In this document: positions 25,601-36,418 of the stretch, piece by piece
Position numbering within the stretch: the first letter of the stretch is position 1
Layout: each line of letters opens with the position of its first letter
Origin: Dendrophyllia cribrosa
Taxonomy: Eukaryota > Cnidaria > Anthozoa > Scleractinia > Dendrophylliidae
Assembly (NCBI GenBank): GCA_024195265.1
Contig: JAJLRJ010000008.1
Span: 21,310,958 to 21,374,957, forward strand
Direction: 5' to 3'
Length of the DNA stretch: 64,000 bases
Translations under genes and position numbers: made by a program
Notes under the pieces: model-generated
Told to the model about the DNA's origin: nothing
Seen by the model: the letters and a program-made list of their open reading frames with translations, nothing else
Databases searched by the model: none

Positions 25601-28600
25601 ATCTTGTTTAATTTTTTCTTCCTTTATGTTTATGGTACAACACTAATGGCACCTACATGTACATGTAATGGTGCTATACTGTTAAATTCTAACAGGTCAT
25701 TCTGAAGCGGTTATTTCTGTGGCATTCAGTCCTGATGGCAGGTAAATAAATGGAATAAGCCGTTATGAACAGGAGGTTGTTCTTCATCCTGTTCAGATGA
25801 GATTATTAAGCACTTACAAAACAAAACTCACTGTCTTCCATGGGCAAGTCATTAAGTGTTTTGTTATACCTCCCAACTCAAAAATAGAAAAAATTATACA
25901 GCTGAGATGTGTGCTTGATGCAGCTGGCACACAAATTTGCTGTGGTTTCAAGGCGCATGACCTGATCATGTGTGAGTCGAAAGTTCAAGTTGTTGTTTCT
26001 TTTAGGAGTTAGTGAGTTTTGTTCACCCTGGGGAGTTAGACTGTTTTGACCCATGGCACGTGACATGGTCTTGTCCAATCAAAAAAAGGCATTTGAGTTT
26101 GGCGGTATAACAATACCCTTTCATCATGATTGTCTTATGATGTAATCACTTGGATCATGGTTATGAGGTCAAGTTGTTGTGCATCACTAAATAGAGTGGT
26201 TTTCAATTAAATCAGGGATGTAGCTAATTAAGATATCCAACAGGTGGACTTTTGTTCATCACAGGCGGAAAATTTTGGTAAAAAAAGAGAAAGAGTTAAG
26301 CAGACACAGTTTTCCAGGCGGAAAAAATCAAGAAAACTCAGTCTTCAGGCGGTTATTTTTTCCGCCTTCCGCCTATTATTTACATCCCTGTAAATATACA
26401 CTTTAATGTTGTCATAGATATCTGGCAAGTGGTTCAGGTGACACAACTGTCCGATTCTGGGATGTAAACACAGAAACACCTCACTTTACATGTAAAGGTA
26501 AGTAGAACTAAGCAAAACAATAACAGCTGAGACAATGCCATTAATTCATGTATGTGGGCTTTTGCGATGGAAAAATCATAACTCAATATTTATATATTAT
26601 TATTCATATCTGTTGTGCACAATAAAATTAAGATAATGTCTTGGGCACTTTCCAAAGTATTGTGTCTTTAATTGACCCCCCCTTCCCCACCCCTTCCCCC
26701 TTTCAATATGATCTAAACCTCACTGAGTAGCAATGGAGGAAGAACATGTTAGCTCTATCCACTCTTTTGACTAAAACAATCATTTATAGAACATGTATAA
26801 AATACAGAAGTGGCCTTAATTGCAGATTCAATGAAGAGCTTATCACTCAGTTATGTAAACCAAAGTCCTTAAGTTGTGGTTAAGAACAATCTGTAAAATA
26901 AAATCTTTTACTTGATAAAATAACAGATTAGTTGCCATTTTTTTTTTTTGAAGGTCACACACACTGGATATTACATATAGCCTGGTCTCCGGACGGCAAA
27001 AAGCTAGCTTCAGGGTGTAAAAATGGCGAGGTCAGAACAATATTTATTCTTCATGTCCCGTTTAAAATGTTGCATTGAGATATCAAGTGGCAGATGTTTA
27101 AATTCACAGAGCTGTTATCTTTTATATGTTTTACTCTGTTTGATTTCTAGATTAGAATATGGGACCCTGCAACTGGAAAGCAACTAGGACAAATATTAAA
27201 AGGACACTTGCAGTGGATTACATGGCTTAGCTGGCAACCTCTACACAGGTATGATCTGCGGTTCCAGGAATCATCCATACCAACCCCCCCCCCCCCCCCC
27301 CCCCCCCCCCCACACCCCCCCTGTCCCCCAATGAAATGTCATTAGAAACCCTTGGATATGGGTATTTTCTGAAACAATGTAATGTATTTTCAGGTATATT
27401 ACATATTGTATAGTTCTGAAAGTAGCGGCCCCCCAAAAGTAACGGCTATCTGAAAGTAATGTTAATTTTCTGGCCTTTCTAGTTATTCCTGAAAGTAACG
27501 GCCCTTCCGAAAGTAACTACCCCACAAAAGCAATAACGGTCCATTTGAAAATACCATAGTGATGTCTCTGTGCAGATGGAATAGCTTAGTGTTTTGCTGT
27601 ACAAGAATGCCAAGGAATGCCGAAGAATGAATGAGAAAGAGAGATGTGACATTATACCATTTCCGCTGTTGTGTTTACTGTCATTTTTTTTTCAATTACT
27701 CACATATTGTAGTACAGTATGCACCTGAAAGTAACAGCTACCCAAATATTGCGCCCCATTTATGCCTGCTAATTCCGAAAGTAACAGGGGCCACTACTTT
27801 TGGAACTCTACAGTACTCTTTCCAACAACTTGCTCCAGAAAGATGGTTTCCTGGCTTAGTACAAACACCCTGAACCCGACACCAACAGCTCACATGCTCC
27901 TTACAAATGACTTATCAATGGCATCAAAAGAACATACTGATAAAAAACCAAACTAATTAACAAGTTTTACAAGCAATATTAGTAACAGTACTACAGTATT
28001 CTAGAAAGATGTTGACTAACTTGGAACAAACATGACTGAACCAATGTGAGCAGCTTCCTGCACCTTACAAATGATCTATCAACATAACCGGCAATCAATA
28101 GACTGAACTAACAGACAAATTTGACAGTCATGGGGGAAAGAGTCCAGTATCGAAATCAGCACATCAATATTAGTAAAACTGTAAAGTTTCGTAAAGATTG
28201 CTTGTATACTGATGGAGATATGAGCTTTTGAAACTTAGTACTCCACCATACATTTCTTTGTAAAAATGCTCAGTTTCAAAATTTCATATCTTCGTCAGTT
28301 TTCTAGCAATCTTTACAAAACTTTGTAGTTTTACAAATATCGATATGCTGAATTTGATGCTGGGCTCTTCTTCCCAATGAACCAAATATATTTTTGTGCC
28401 ATGCTAGCGTGATATTGGTTTATGGAATCGCATTTCAGTGTTAACTTTTTTTTCAGTAATCCAGAATGTAGGTTTCTTGCAAGTTCGTCAAAGGTAAGTT
28501 ACATTGCACTATGAATAAGAACCTTCATCAGTATATTTGTATTATATATTTTTCTTGAACTTTATTGTTGGTTTACATTCAATAGCTTTGTATCTTCTAC

Positions 28601-31600
28601 TATGATTTTTCTCTCTGCAGGATACAACAATAAAAATATGGGATGTTGTCCTTGGTCAGTTAGTTAGAACATTTTCAAGCCACACTAAATCAGTGACATG
28701 TATCAGATGGGGAGGGGAGGGGCTTATTTACTCATCATCCCAGGACAGGACAATCAAGGTCTGGAGGGCAGAAGATGTAAGTTATTAATTTTTAATTTAT
28801 TGTACATGATGTATTTTGGTCACATATACATGTTCCGACTTTTGCACAGGTGAACTACAATAGTTTATGTTAGCAGAGTGGCCAGTTAAGCAGGTGTGAT
28901 TATTGGACAGTGACATTTTGCCTAGATTTCTAAACAAAAGACAGCTAAATGTGGAATCTGTCACTTACAAGTGTATAATACAAACTTGCATTTGACCAGT
29001 GTGTATCAATTTGACCTACAGTTTACTTCCTAACCTAAAGATTGTTTCCACTCATGTGAACGGCAGCCATATTGCAGTGCTAAAACAATAGGAAATGTTT
29101 AAATAAGAATAGAGCTTAAGTCTCATAGGATCCGTTTAAGATACCAATATGGCCGCCACTTTATTGTGTTGGGACACCAATATGGCCACCATGACATCAC
29201 ATGCAAACACTCTATAGTCTTAATTTACGTATGCTTCATGTTTAGTCATTGTCATTTTGTCTGTTACCTAGGGAGTCCTTTGTAGAACACTGCAAGGCCA
29301 TGCTCACTGGGTAAGTCTATGTGTTAAAATGCTTGTTAGCAAACATGAAGGTAAAAGTAAAAGGTAAAGCCACCCACAAGCCACTGCACAGGTAGCCCAC
29401 AGGAGTCACAGGTGGCCCACTGGGCTGGAGCTTAACCCGGTTTCTGTAGCATGAAGCAACTAAGGAGTACTGCTACTCCCCCCTGGATAAGATGCTAGTC
29501 CATTGCAGGGTTACCCCCAGCACTTTGTCGCTGGTACCCATTCATACACCCAGGTGTAGTAAAGTCTCTTGTCTAAAGAAACAACACAACAACCGAGGCC
29601 AAGCCTTGGACCACTGACCTTTGGATCTGATCCACTACACCACTGCACCTTGGCATGAAAAGCCTTGAAAGTGAGATATGTGAACCAGTTCAAAATATGT
29701 TTTCATTCTATTGTACCACAGGTGAATCATCTAGCACTGAATACAGACTATGCCTTAAGAACAGGTGCCTTTGATCCATCAAAAGGCCACACAGATGAAG
29801 TTACAACTGACAGCAGTACCCTCAAAGACAAAGCTGTGCAAAGATATACGCAAGCTAAGGTACAAAACTTTTTGAATGTTATGTTGATTCTTTGGTTGAT
29901 TTCATGTTTGGACAGACTGCCTGTTTGATTCTACAGTGGAACTCTAGCCTGTTCCAGGCTCCGAGATAGTGGGGAACGCGCGAAGTAAAAAAGGGAAAAA
30001 TCGAGGGGGAACAGTTCCCCTGCGATTTTTTTCCCTTTTTTTTACTTCGCACGTTCCCCATTATCTCGGAGCCTGGAACAGGCTAGTGGAACTCCACCTT
30101 ACGGCTACCCTGTAAATATAGCCATCTCTTTATTACAGCCATTTTTAGTTTAACCCAAAGAAAAGCTACCGTAAAATCTCCTGTAGTACGAGTACACAGG
30201 TTTCCTGGAAAACATCCAGTCATGTTAAGTTCTTTTCATGTCTCCGCTCAGCTGAAGAGTCATTGATGGGGTAGGAACAGGGGGTGGTGACTGGGGAAGA
30301 AAGGAACTTCTATGCATCATCATCATCATCATCATCATCATCAGCTCCATTTCCCCGTGTGGGGAACAGGGCGGGAACAAAGAGAGTGCTTCCATTTACA
30401 CAAAATTACTGGGAATTGTAGTTGAGAGTAATAAAGAAAACAGAATAGCCAATTTCGACTGGATAACTTTTCAGAAAAAGACAACGACCTTTGAACGTGG
30501 TTCACATTTATTGGTCAGACCATGCAGTTGGTCCAACATTTACTGTTCCATTCACAGAGTACCTCTGTTCTGACCAAAATTTGCTGAATTTCTTGTAAAA
30601 CGTAGGTTAATCGGAAAATAGCTGTTCCATTCACGGTCATAAATTTTTGGATTAAAAAAAAAAAAATTGGGAAGAACCCCTAGTTTCCGGGCTCAAATAC
30701 CTAGGACCTGTTTACTGGTGACCATCAAATAACAGTCATTTAACGTTTTAAAAGTAATATTTGATTTACATACAGGGTGAAAGAAGAGAAAGATTGGTGT
30801 CAGGTTCAGACGATTTTACTCTTTTTCTCTGGGATCCAGAAGAAAGCAAAAAACCTTTAGCTCGGATGACAGGTCACCAGGCTCTAATAAACCAAGTTAG
30901 TTTCTCCCCTGATGGCCGACTGATAGCGAGTGCAGCATTTGATAAATCTGTTAAAATATGGAACGGCGACAATGGAAAGTAAGTTGCTTGACATTGAACC
31001 TTGAGGTCTTTAAAGAACTGAAAATGAAGGTGCCACCCTTGCTATTATACGTAGTTTGACCTTCACGGTGCTCTAACCACGTACAAATGGTGGCTCCATC
31101 TTCAATGAGGACGTAAAAGAACCACTGAGGAGATAACAAAACCCTGGCTGTGACCTTCTAAGTTAGTGATCGCTTAAATCACCAGGAGATAGAAGCTATT
31201 CAGAGAAAATACCGCCAAGTACTGCGGGCACTGATGGTGGTCACAGCCAGGTTTTATTATCCCCGATTATCTCCTCTTGAAATTACTTAATCCCTCTTGG
31301 ATTTTGCCTGGAAATGGTAACGTGGGGGTATGCCGCTCAGAGCTCAAAAACCCATTCCCTATCTCTCATCAAAGGTAATTGTACCCGCGAATGGGTAAGG
31401 TACACGAGCCGCAGGTGGTACCCCTAAGTCGCCTATTGTTACCTCCTAACCCGTTAAGTTGGATTTATTTTTACTAGGTACATCACATCTCTTCGAGGAC
31501 ATGTGAATTCTGTATATCAGGTAAAACCTTTTAATAATAGTAGAACAAATCATGCAAAGTTGATGACTTTTCGTCGCGAAAACATAGTCATAGACAGTTT

Positions 31601-34600
31601 CAAAGCTCACAAAATGAAGAGTTTGAAAACTTTCGTTTAAGCTGAACAAATTAGCCTAATTGATACAGAGTAAGCCAGCTTTAGCTTTTATAATTCAATG
31701 ATAGAAAATTTAAGTAGACGACCGACTTTATAGCCGACACTTTACCGAAACTCTGCCAACAAGTCACCGACAGATCGCCGACAGTCGGCCGACAGTTGGT
31801 CGACTTAAACCAGGGGCTTGAAAAAAAAAACTGTGTAAACTGTCGGCCGTCTGTCGGACAACAGTCAGTCAATATGAGCTGTTCTTTACCTGTACTGTAA
31901 CGGTTTTGATTGACCAGAAGTTGCATCGGCATTTCAGTGTTTTGAAAGTTAAATATATTTATTGTTACATTTCTTTGAAGATTGCGTGGTCTGCAGACAG
32001 CCGACTGTTATGTAGTGGAAGTGCAGACAGTACTCTCAAGGTAAGTGTGTGAATAATTTGACTCCTAACAGCATGTAACAGTGACCAAGTTTAAAATTAA
32101 ACAAAAGTTCTAAATTCCAAGACCGCCAATTGTAATTTCTGTACATCTAATACCCCATTCACACCGACGCTTAAACATGTTTAAATGTTGTTTAGTTTAA
32201 AACAGGTTTAGAAAAATACCTCATATCCTCCCGTAATATTTGGAGTGAAATCTTTACTAAAAGAAACTTTATTGACTTTTATTACCATTCTATGTAGTTT
32301 GAATCATACACATTTAAAAACGTTCAAGATAGAGGCTAAAAACGTAGTTAAACTAAACAACATTTAAACATGTTTAACCGTTGGTGTGAATGGGGCTTTA
32401 GTTTGCACGACACAGAAATGGCGCGTATAAAATCCATAATTGTCATAATTTGGAGACGAAAAAATATAAGATCGCTGAGTGAAACAAGCCCTGCTGGTGA
32501 CCTCATTTATAATAACAATGAACACTTCGTAGTGCTTTAGAGCGGTTTTCAATTGAGTGTCGAAAGTTTCTTCGCGATTGCTTTGGTGTTGCATTGCTAC
32601 GACTTGTGATTGGCTAAAAAATCTCGTGCCACTTTTTCAACCAATCAGCAATAAAACCAAAACCAATCGTGACTTGGTCGCACGCGTTTTCCCGCGCTAA
32701 GTTTTATTTGCATGTGAATGAAAACTCATTTTCATATGAAAGGTTGTGCACCTAGCCTCGCTTTGACAACGAGGCATAACGTACCTCGGAAATGGCCTAT
32801 TGAAAACCGCTCTATTATCTAGTATTTAACTATAATTATTTTAAGTTTCTTGGTAGCGCCTCGCATGAGGCTTCTCGTCCCGGTTGCTCCTTTCCCTTTG
32901 GTCCATTCTATATTGTAAGTTTGTGTCCAATAAAGTTGATATAAAAAAAAGAGCCAGAAACTTCGCTGGAGGTTATGAGCTTCTGAAGCAACTTAATACC
33001 CCTTGCTGTCTCTACATGTACAAGTGCTAGGTTATTTTTGACTTCCAACACGTCTTAATTCAACAGGTGTGGGACATGAAAACAAAGAAAATCATGGAGG
33101 ATCTTCCTGGTCACGCTGATGAGGTATGCAAGTTCAAGTACATGTAATTTACAAGTAAGCCCTGGCCAAACGGATTCAGTCAATGCTGCGCCACAATCAA
33201 AGGAAACAGTACAGTTGAAGGGCTCCCTGCAACAACGTCCTGAGTGCGTTTTTGGTAACTTTCACTAAAATTGTATGTTTTAGGCCTTTTAAAGCACAGT
33301 TTTGTCAAATTAATGATTTATTATTGTTAAGGTACTTAAAACAGCTCCAAAATGGGGAAGAAAATCCACATCTTTGAGAAAATGTTTTGGGCCCCTATGA
33401 CACCCTATGGCTCCCAGGACACCCTATTTATCTTTTCAAAATAAAAAATTATTCTGTTTGAAGATAGAAGATTTGTTGACCTGGATTAAATCCTTTCAGT
33501 CATATGTACATGATCCAGTCATAATTTTGGCAAGTGAGTCCCTTTGGAGGCCAAAAATCCAGGATTTCCGTGAAAATTTTCCAAAAACGCACTGAGGACG
33601 TTATTGCAGGGAGCCCTTCAGTTATACTGAGACCGTACTTACTTGATTAAACTCCTGGGGCGTTTATTACAAACTCGACACTTTAGAAGGGGCATTTGCT
33701 AGACTTGCGTGAAAGTTTGAGCGCGATCAAACGTGGGATCATGACAGTGGACGCAAGTTAATTCAAGTTCATGTACATAGACACCAGTGGCCATTGATGT
33801 CGCAAGTCCACGCAATTTTCCACTTCCTACTCCGTTTGACTTCACCGCATAGTCCTGATCTCTCCTAGTTTTTACATTATCGCTGCATTGTCAAGTAAGA
33901 AGGATCGATGATCGTAACCCGTGTGGGCCAAAAAGACTGTTGGTAACTGTTCTCTTTGTAATTTACAGGTGTATAGTGTCGACTGGAGTCCGGATGGCAC
34001 CAGAGTTGCAAGTGGGGGGAAGGACAAAGTTTTGAAAATGTAAGTTGCGCTTACGGACCGTTTCAGTTTCCAAACGAAAACAATTTTTTCCATCGGTAAA
34101 ACCTACAAGAAATGCATTTGATTGGTCAATAGGTAAATATGTTTTAACCAATCAGGAACATAACTGAGATCTTACATGATTAAATCATCGAAAAGGAATT
34201 TTTGACAACAATGTCTTTTCCACGGAGAAAAAGGATTTTTTTCGCAGACATTCACAACAGTACGGTTTTGTAAGAGATCGCCTGCTTTTTAGGCCTACAA
34301 AAAGTCTCTCCTTTCTCTCAGGCATATTTCAATAATTTGGCAAAACGTCAGCAGTGAGAGCGCGGGGCCCGACTCGCATCGACACGTGACGGAGGTGATC
34401 ATCAGAAATATGAAAAAAAAAACCGTGGTTTGAGACCCGAGGAGGGGGGGGGGGGGGGACTCCCATATAAAAATGATGGGGGTGCTCGTCGGATCAAAAT
34501 TTGCAGCTTGGTACCGCTTAGGGTACTTAAATCTAAAATGACCACAGTTAGAAATATAGCGGTACCTTTTAGGGTATAAAGCCGAAAAAATGTGACATAA

Positions 34601-36418
34601 TATGATGTGTTGCTTTGAATTGGTACCTCTTAGGGGTAAAAATTAATTTGAGCTACATCCATCAAACAAGAATTTGGTACCTTTTAGGGTGTTTTTCAAA
34701 AATTTCCGACGAGCCCCCCCGTCATTTTTAGATGGGAGTCCTTTCCCACCGGGGGTTGAGAAAGACGCAATGTTCATCGTGTAACAAGCATGGGACAAAA
34801 AAAAAATCTGAGTCCCCGACAGGAATCGAATCTGTGACCTTTCGTACACCTGTCGGATGCTTCCGTACACCTGTCGGATACTTCCGCACACCGGTCGGAT
34901 GCTCTAACCACTGAGCTACGAGAGACTCGTGACGAGCTAGGCCATATACTAGGTTCACATATGACATGCGTCCTACGTACTGCTAGAATAATTTCTATCG
35001 TGTTCTCAAACACCCGTCGTGTTTTATAACAATAGGAACAAATTGGAAACGTATGTTCTTGCGTCCGAATGTCTTCAGGGCTTTCGAAAGACGCACACCA
35101 GGATCTTGTTCTGTGGGCGTGGTTGGTTTTCTATTTATACCGGCTAGAATGAATATATTGGGATACTTGTTTTAGACTGCTAGCATTCAGCCCCTTTCTG
35201 GATAGTCCAGTGAACAAGCTAATCACGCGCGCGAACTGCTAGAGATCTATAAAATGAACGACGATCACATTGGTCACTTGGCGTCTTACTCGACTGTCCT
35301 TGAGAATCTCGGCGGAAAAAAGGAGGGAATGTTTCAACCTTGTTCCCAGGATCTCTCATCTTCCTAGATACACAAGGACATCTGCACATGATGCCAGTTA
35401 ATTTTTCATTTTCTATATGTATATTTAAATGGATCTTTGGCTTCGAGCCAAAAATCACTGTAGTGTATAATAGTTATCAAGCATACAGTCAACGTCCTTC
35501 CCAGCCTGTTGAGGAGCGGGGTGAAAGTTGCTGGGAATAAAAGTCATTTAATTGCGTGCAGGACCTCTGTGATATCAAAGATCAGTAATCTTAGGGTAAC
35601 TTATTTTTAGCTGCAATCGGAAATTCCTGGTGAAAACAAACAACTTTTGGACTTCGAACGGACAATGACAGTCTAAAGTCCACCATATGATTTTGGCGAT
35701 AGCTGTTTAAAATCTGTTATGAAGGAATCATCGATCTCTATTCTGCACGAGATCTTTTCTAGATGAAAATAGTCATGTAGCTGGTAAACTTTAATAGTGC
35801 TAAGTTTTCAGTTATTGCACGTATTTTAGTGTTACTCTACAAGTGCACTAAATCCATAAAATTAATGTTTTTCAATGGAAATGAATTGCAACTTGGAAAA
35901 ATTGGTTCTTTACTTGTGTCTTGTTGAAATTCCTAAAACCCAACCATTAATTTTGTTCTACCTTCGAGAATTCACTTGATGTCTTTCTCATGGTGTTCTT
36001 AGTGCATTTCTTGTACGTAAAAAGTACCCCGAGACCCTTAACCTATTCTAGACTCGCTATTTTCCAGAAACTCGTTCACTATCACAGTCTAAGGTGCCGG
36101 GGGTCAGTAAAAATGCCGTACTGCCCGCCGTACCGATTTTTAAATGTCATTTGCCAGTAAACCTCATCTCGACTAAATTCTTCACGCAACTGATTACTTT
36201 CGCGGAAAATGATACCCTATTCTAGACCAAACATTTGAAATGTTCAAGATTTTAGGGCTGAACAGAAGTAATGCAGTTTGCAGAGTTTGAACCGAACAAC
36301 TATCACAATGTTTTGAGTATGTTGCTCGATGAAATCTATTCTCTCTCTGGTGCGAAACAAGGCGAGCCTGTAAATACTGATTTCTTTTACTGTTTTTCTT
36401 CGCAGATGGAGATCATAA
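22698..36418 (+). CDS. NLE1: Notchless protein homolog 1 (WD40 60S ribosome assembly factor)
   Basis: Partner of the Midasin/Rea1 ATPase in late pre-60S maturation; also known as a Notch modulator. Exons: 22698-22702, 23951-24077, 24839-25010, 25696-25741, 26418-26497, 26954-27030, 27151-27248, 28457-28493, 28621-28776, 29272-29310, 29722-29859, 30776-30978, 31478-31520, 31981-32040, 33067-33123, 33969-34039, 36406-36418. All phases agree: 474 codons including stop, 473 aa (human protein about 485). Residues about 8-75 form the NLE domain ([20 protein letters not shown]), followed by eight WD repeats, e.g. [68 protein letters not shown]. The first exon codes only Met plus two bases. The last adds IWRS: exon 16 ends in AT and exon 17 starts ATGG, completing the IW of the final blade. 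The order and wording follow animal NLE1 closely. Confidence 0.97.
22960..23125. mobile_element. Degraded copy of the TTAACCCTTT family, NLE1 intron 1
   Basis: Shares the tggtgtgaccattcaaatga to tgcatggtaccat core with 3451-3669 and keeps the right end (gagagttaaaggatta). The word tggtgtgacc is doubled here. Confidence 0.55.
25330..25525 (-). mobile_element. Degraded tRNA-derived SINE, NLE1 intron 3
   Basis: On the minus strand it reads ggaggtatgtagtggtggat, then a decayed B-box region, gtctctgccctgttgtgtta and gtacccagggctgtcaataa, which parallels the SINE at 17758-18075 step by step. Confidence 0.5.
26213..26390. mobile_element. 5-bp-TSD element, copy 1, NLE1 intron 4
   Basis: Ends CAGGGATGTA and its complement TACATCCCTG; flanked on both sides by TAAAT (26208-26212 and 26391-26395). 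A homologous copy in the opposite orientation is at 38961-39131 with its own 5-bp duplication. Interior words: aggcggaaaa, agaaagagttaagcagacac, aagaaaactcagtcttcagg. Confidence 0.8.
27409..27813. mobile_element. TIR element with repeated GAAAGTAACGG words, NLE1 intron 7
   Basis: Left end tatagttctgaaagtagcgg is mirrored at the right by the complement of tagagttccaaaagtagtgg. Inside, gaaagtaacgg or a one-base variant recurs at least five times near the two ends, so the ends are subterminal repeat arrays. No coding capacity. Confidence 0.6.
28135..28375. mobile_element. Foldback element, NLE1 intron 7
   Basis: The left half (agagtccagtatcgaaatca, then agtaaaactgtaaagttt, cgtaaagattgc) is the imperfect complement of the right half for over 100 bp. 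The halves meet with almost no loop. Confidence 0.7.
29370..29660 (-). mobile_element. tRNA-derived SINE, NLE1 intron 10
   Basis: Reverse-strand copy of the 17758-18075 family: aggtgcagtggtgtagtgga head, aatgggtaccagcgacaaag, aatggactagcatcttatcc and gcttcatgctacagaaac. It ends about 60 bp before NLE1 exon 11. Confidence 0.75.
29945..30085. mobile_element. Foldback MITE with a 9-bp target duplication, NLE1 intron 11
   Basis: Arms of about 68 bp (left starting tagcctgttccaggctccga) fold on each other. GTGGAACTC flanks the element exactly at 29936-29944 and 30086-30094. A 9-bp duplication points to a Mutator-like element; that assignment is inference. Confidence 0.8.
30315..30343 (+). repeat. 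(CAT)n microsatellite
   Basis: Nine to ten uninterrupted CAT/ATC triplets in NLE1 intron 11. Confidence 0.9.
31128..31275. mobile_element. MITE-like inverted repeat, NLE1 intron 12
   Basis: gaggagataac ... aaccctggctgtgacc at the left is mirrored by ggtcacagccaggtttta ... gattatctcctc at the right. Confidence 0.6.
32149..32398. mobile_element. TIR element, CCCATTCACACC family, copy 1 (NLE1 intron 14)
   Basis: Left end ataccccattcacaccgacg and continuing ttaaacatgtttaaatgttg; right end is the complement. A second copy is at 61653-61845 in a STK36 intron, with the same gttgtttagttta block and the same ataaagtttcttttagtaaa core in opposite sense. Confidence 0.75.
32538..32814. mobile_element. 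TA-flanked MITE, copy 1 (NLE1 intron 14)
   Basis: Ends tagagcggttttcaattga and the complement of tagagcggttttcaatag. Related to 56123-56408 and 59795-60070; shares the nearby gattggtttt/ccaatcac words and a gcgggaaaacgcg block. Looks like a TA-targeting (Tc1/mariner-type) non-autonomous element; inferred from the TA ends. Confidence 0.7.
33217..33619. mobile_element. 403-bp TIR element with AGTT duplication, NLE1 intron 15
   Basis: Left end gaagggctccctgcaacaac and on through gtcctgagtgcgtttttgg; right end is the complement with two mismatches in 38 bp. AGTT at 33213-33216 and 33620-33623 reads as a 4-bp target duplication. Confidence 0.75.
34440..34740. repeat. Repeat with ggtaccttttagggt units, NLE1 intron 16
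   Basis: Starts with a G run and ggactcccatata, ends gatgggagtcctttcccacc, so the ends are inverted. Inside, ggtaccnnttagggta occurs four times at roughly 60-bp intervals. Confidence 0.6.
34805..34932 (-). mobile_element. tRNA-like SINE head with triplicated anticodon-arm segment
   Basis: On the minus strand: ctcgtagctcagtggttaga (D-arm/A box), then a 21-bp unit ending the anticodon arm three times in tandem (plus-strand 34840-34860, 34861-34881, 34882-34902, consensus ttccgtacacctgtcggatgc), then agattcgattcctgtcgggg (T-arm/B box), then a T run and a non-tRNA tail. The extra units mean it cannot fold as a normal tRNA. It belongs with tRNA-derived SINEs. Confidence 0.7.
36010..36245 (-). repeat. 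Repeat shared with 53680-54010
   Basis: Carries, in reverse complement, the same succession as the 53.6-kb element: ctattctagac, agaaactcgttcactatcac, gtaaaaatgccgtactgccc, gccagtaaacct, ttcacgcaactga, gcggaaaatgataccctatt. Lies in NLE1 intron 16 just before the last exon. Confidence 0.75.

Noticed and set aside
30315..30343. CRISPR-like or regulated repeat
   Set aside because: Plain trinucleotide microsatellite. No CRISPR array is present anywhere, as expected for animal DNA.
34643..35013. Overlapping minus-strand frames reading [14 protein letters not shown] and similar
   Set aside because: They are translations of the tRNA-like SINE with its triplicated segment, not a protein gene.
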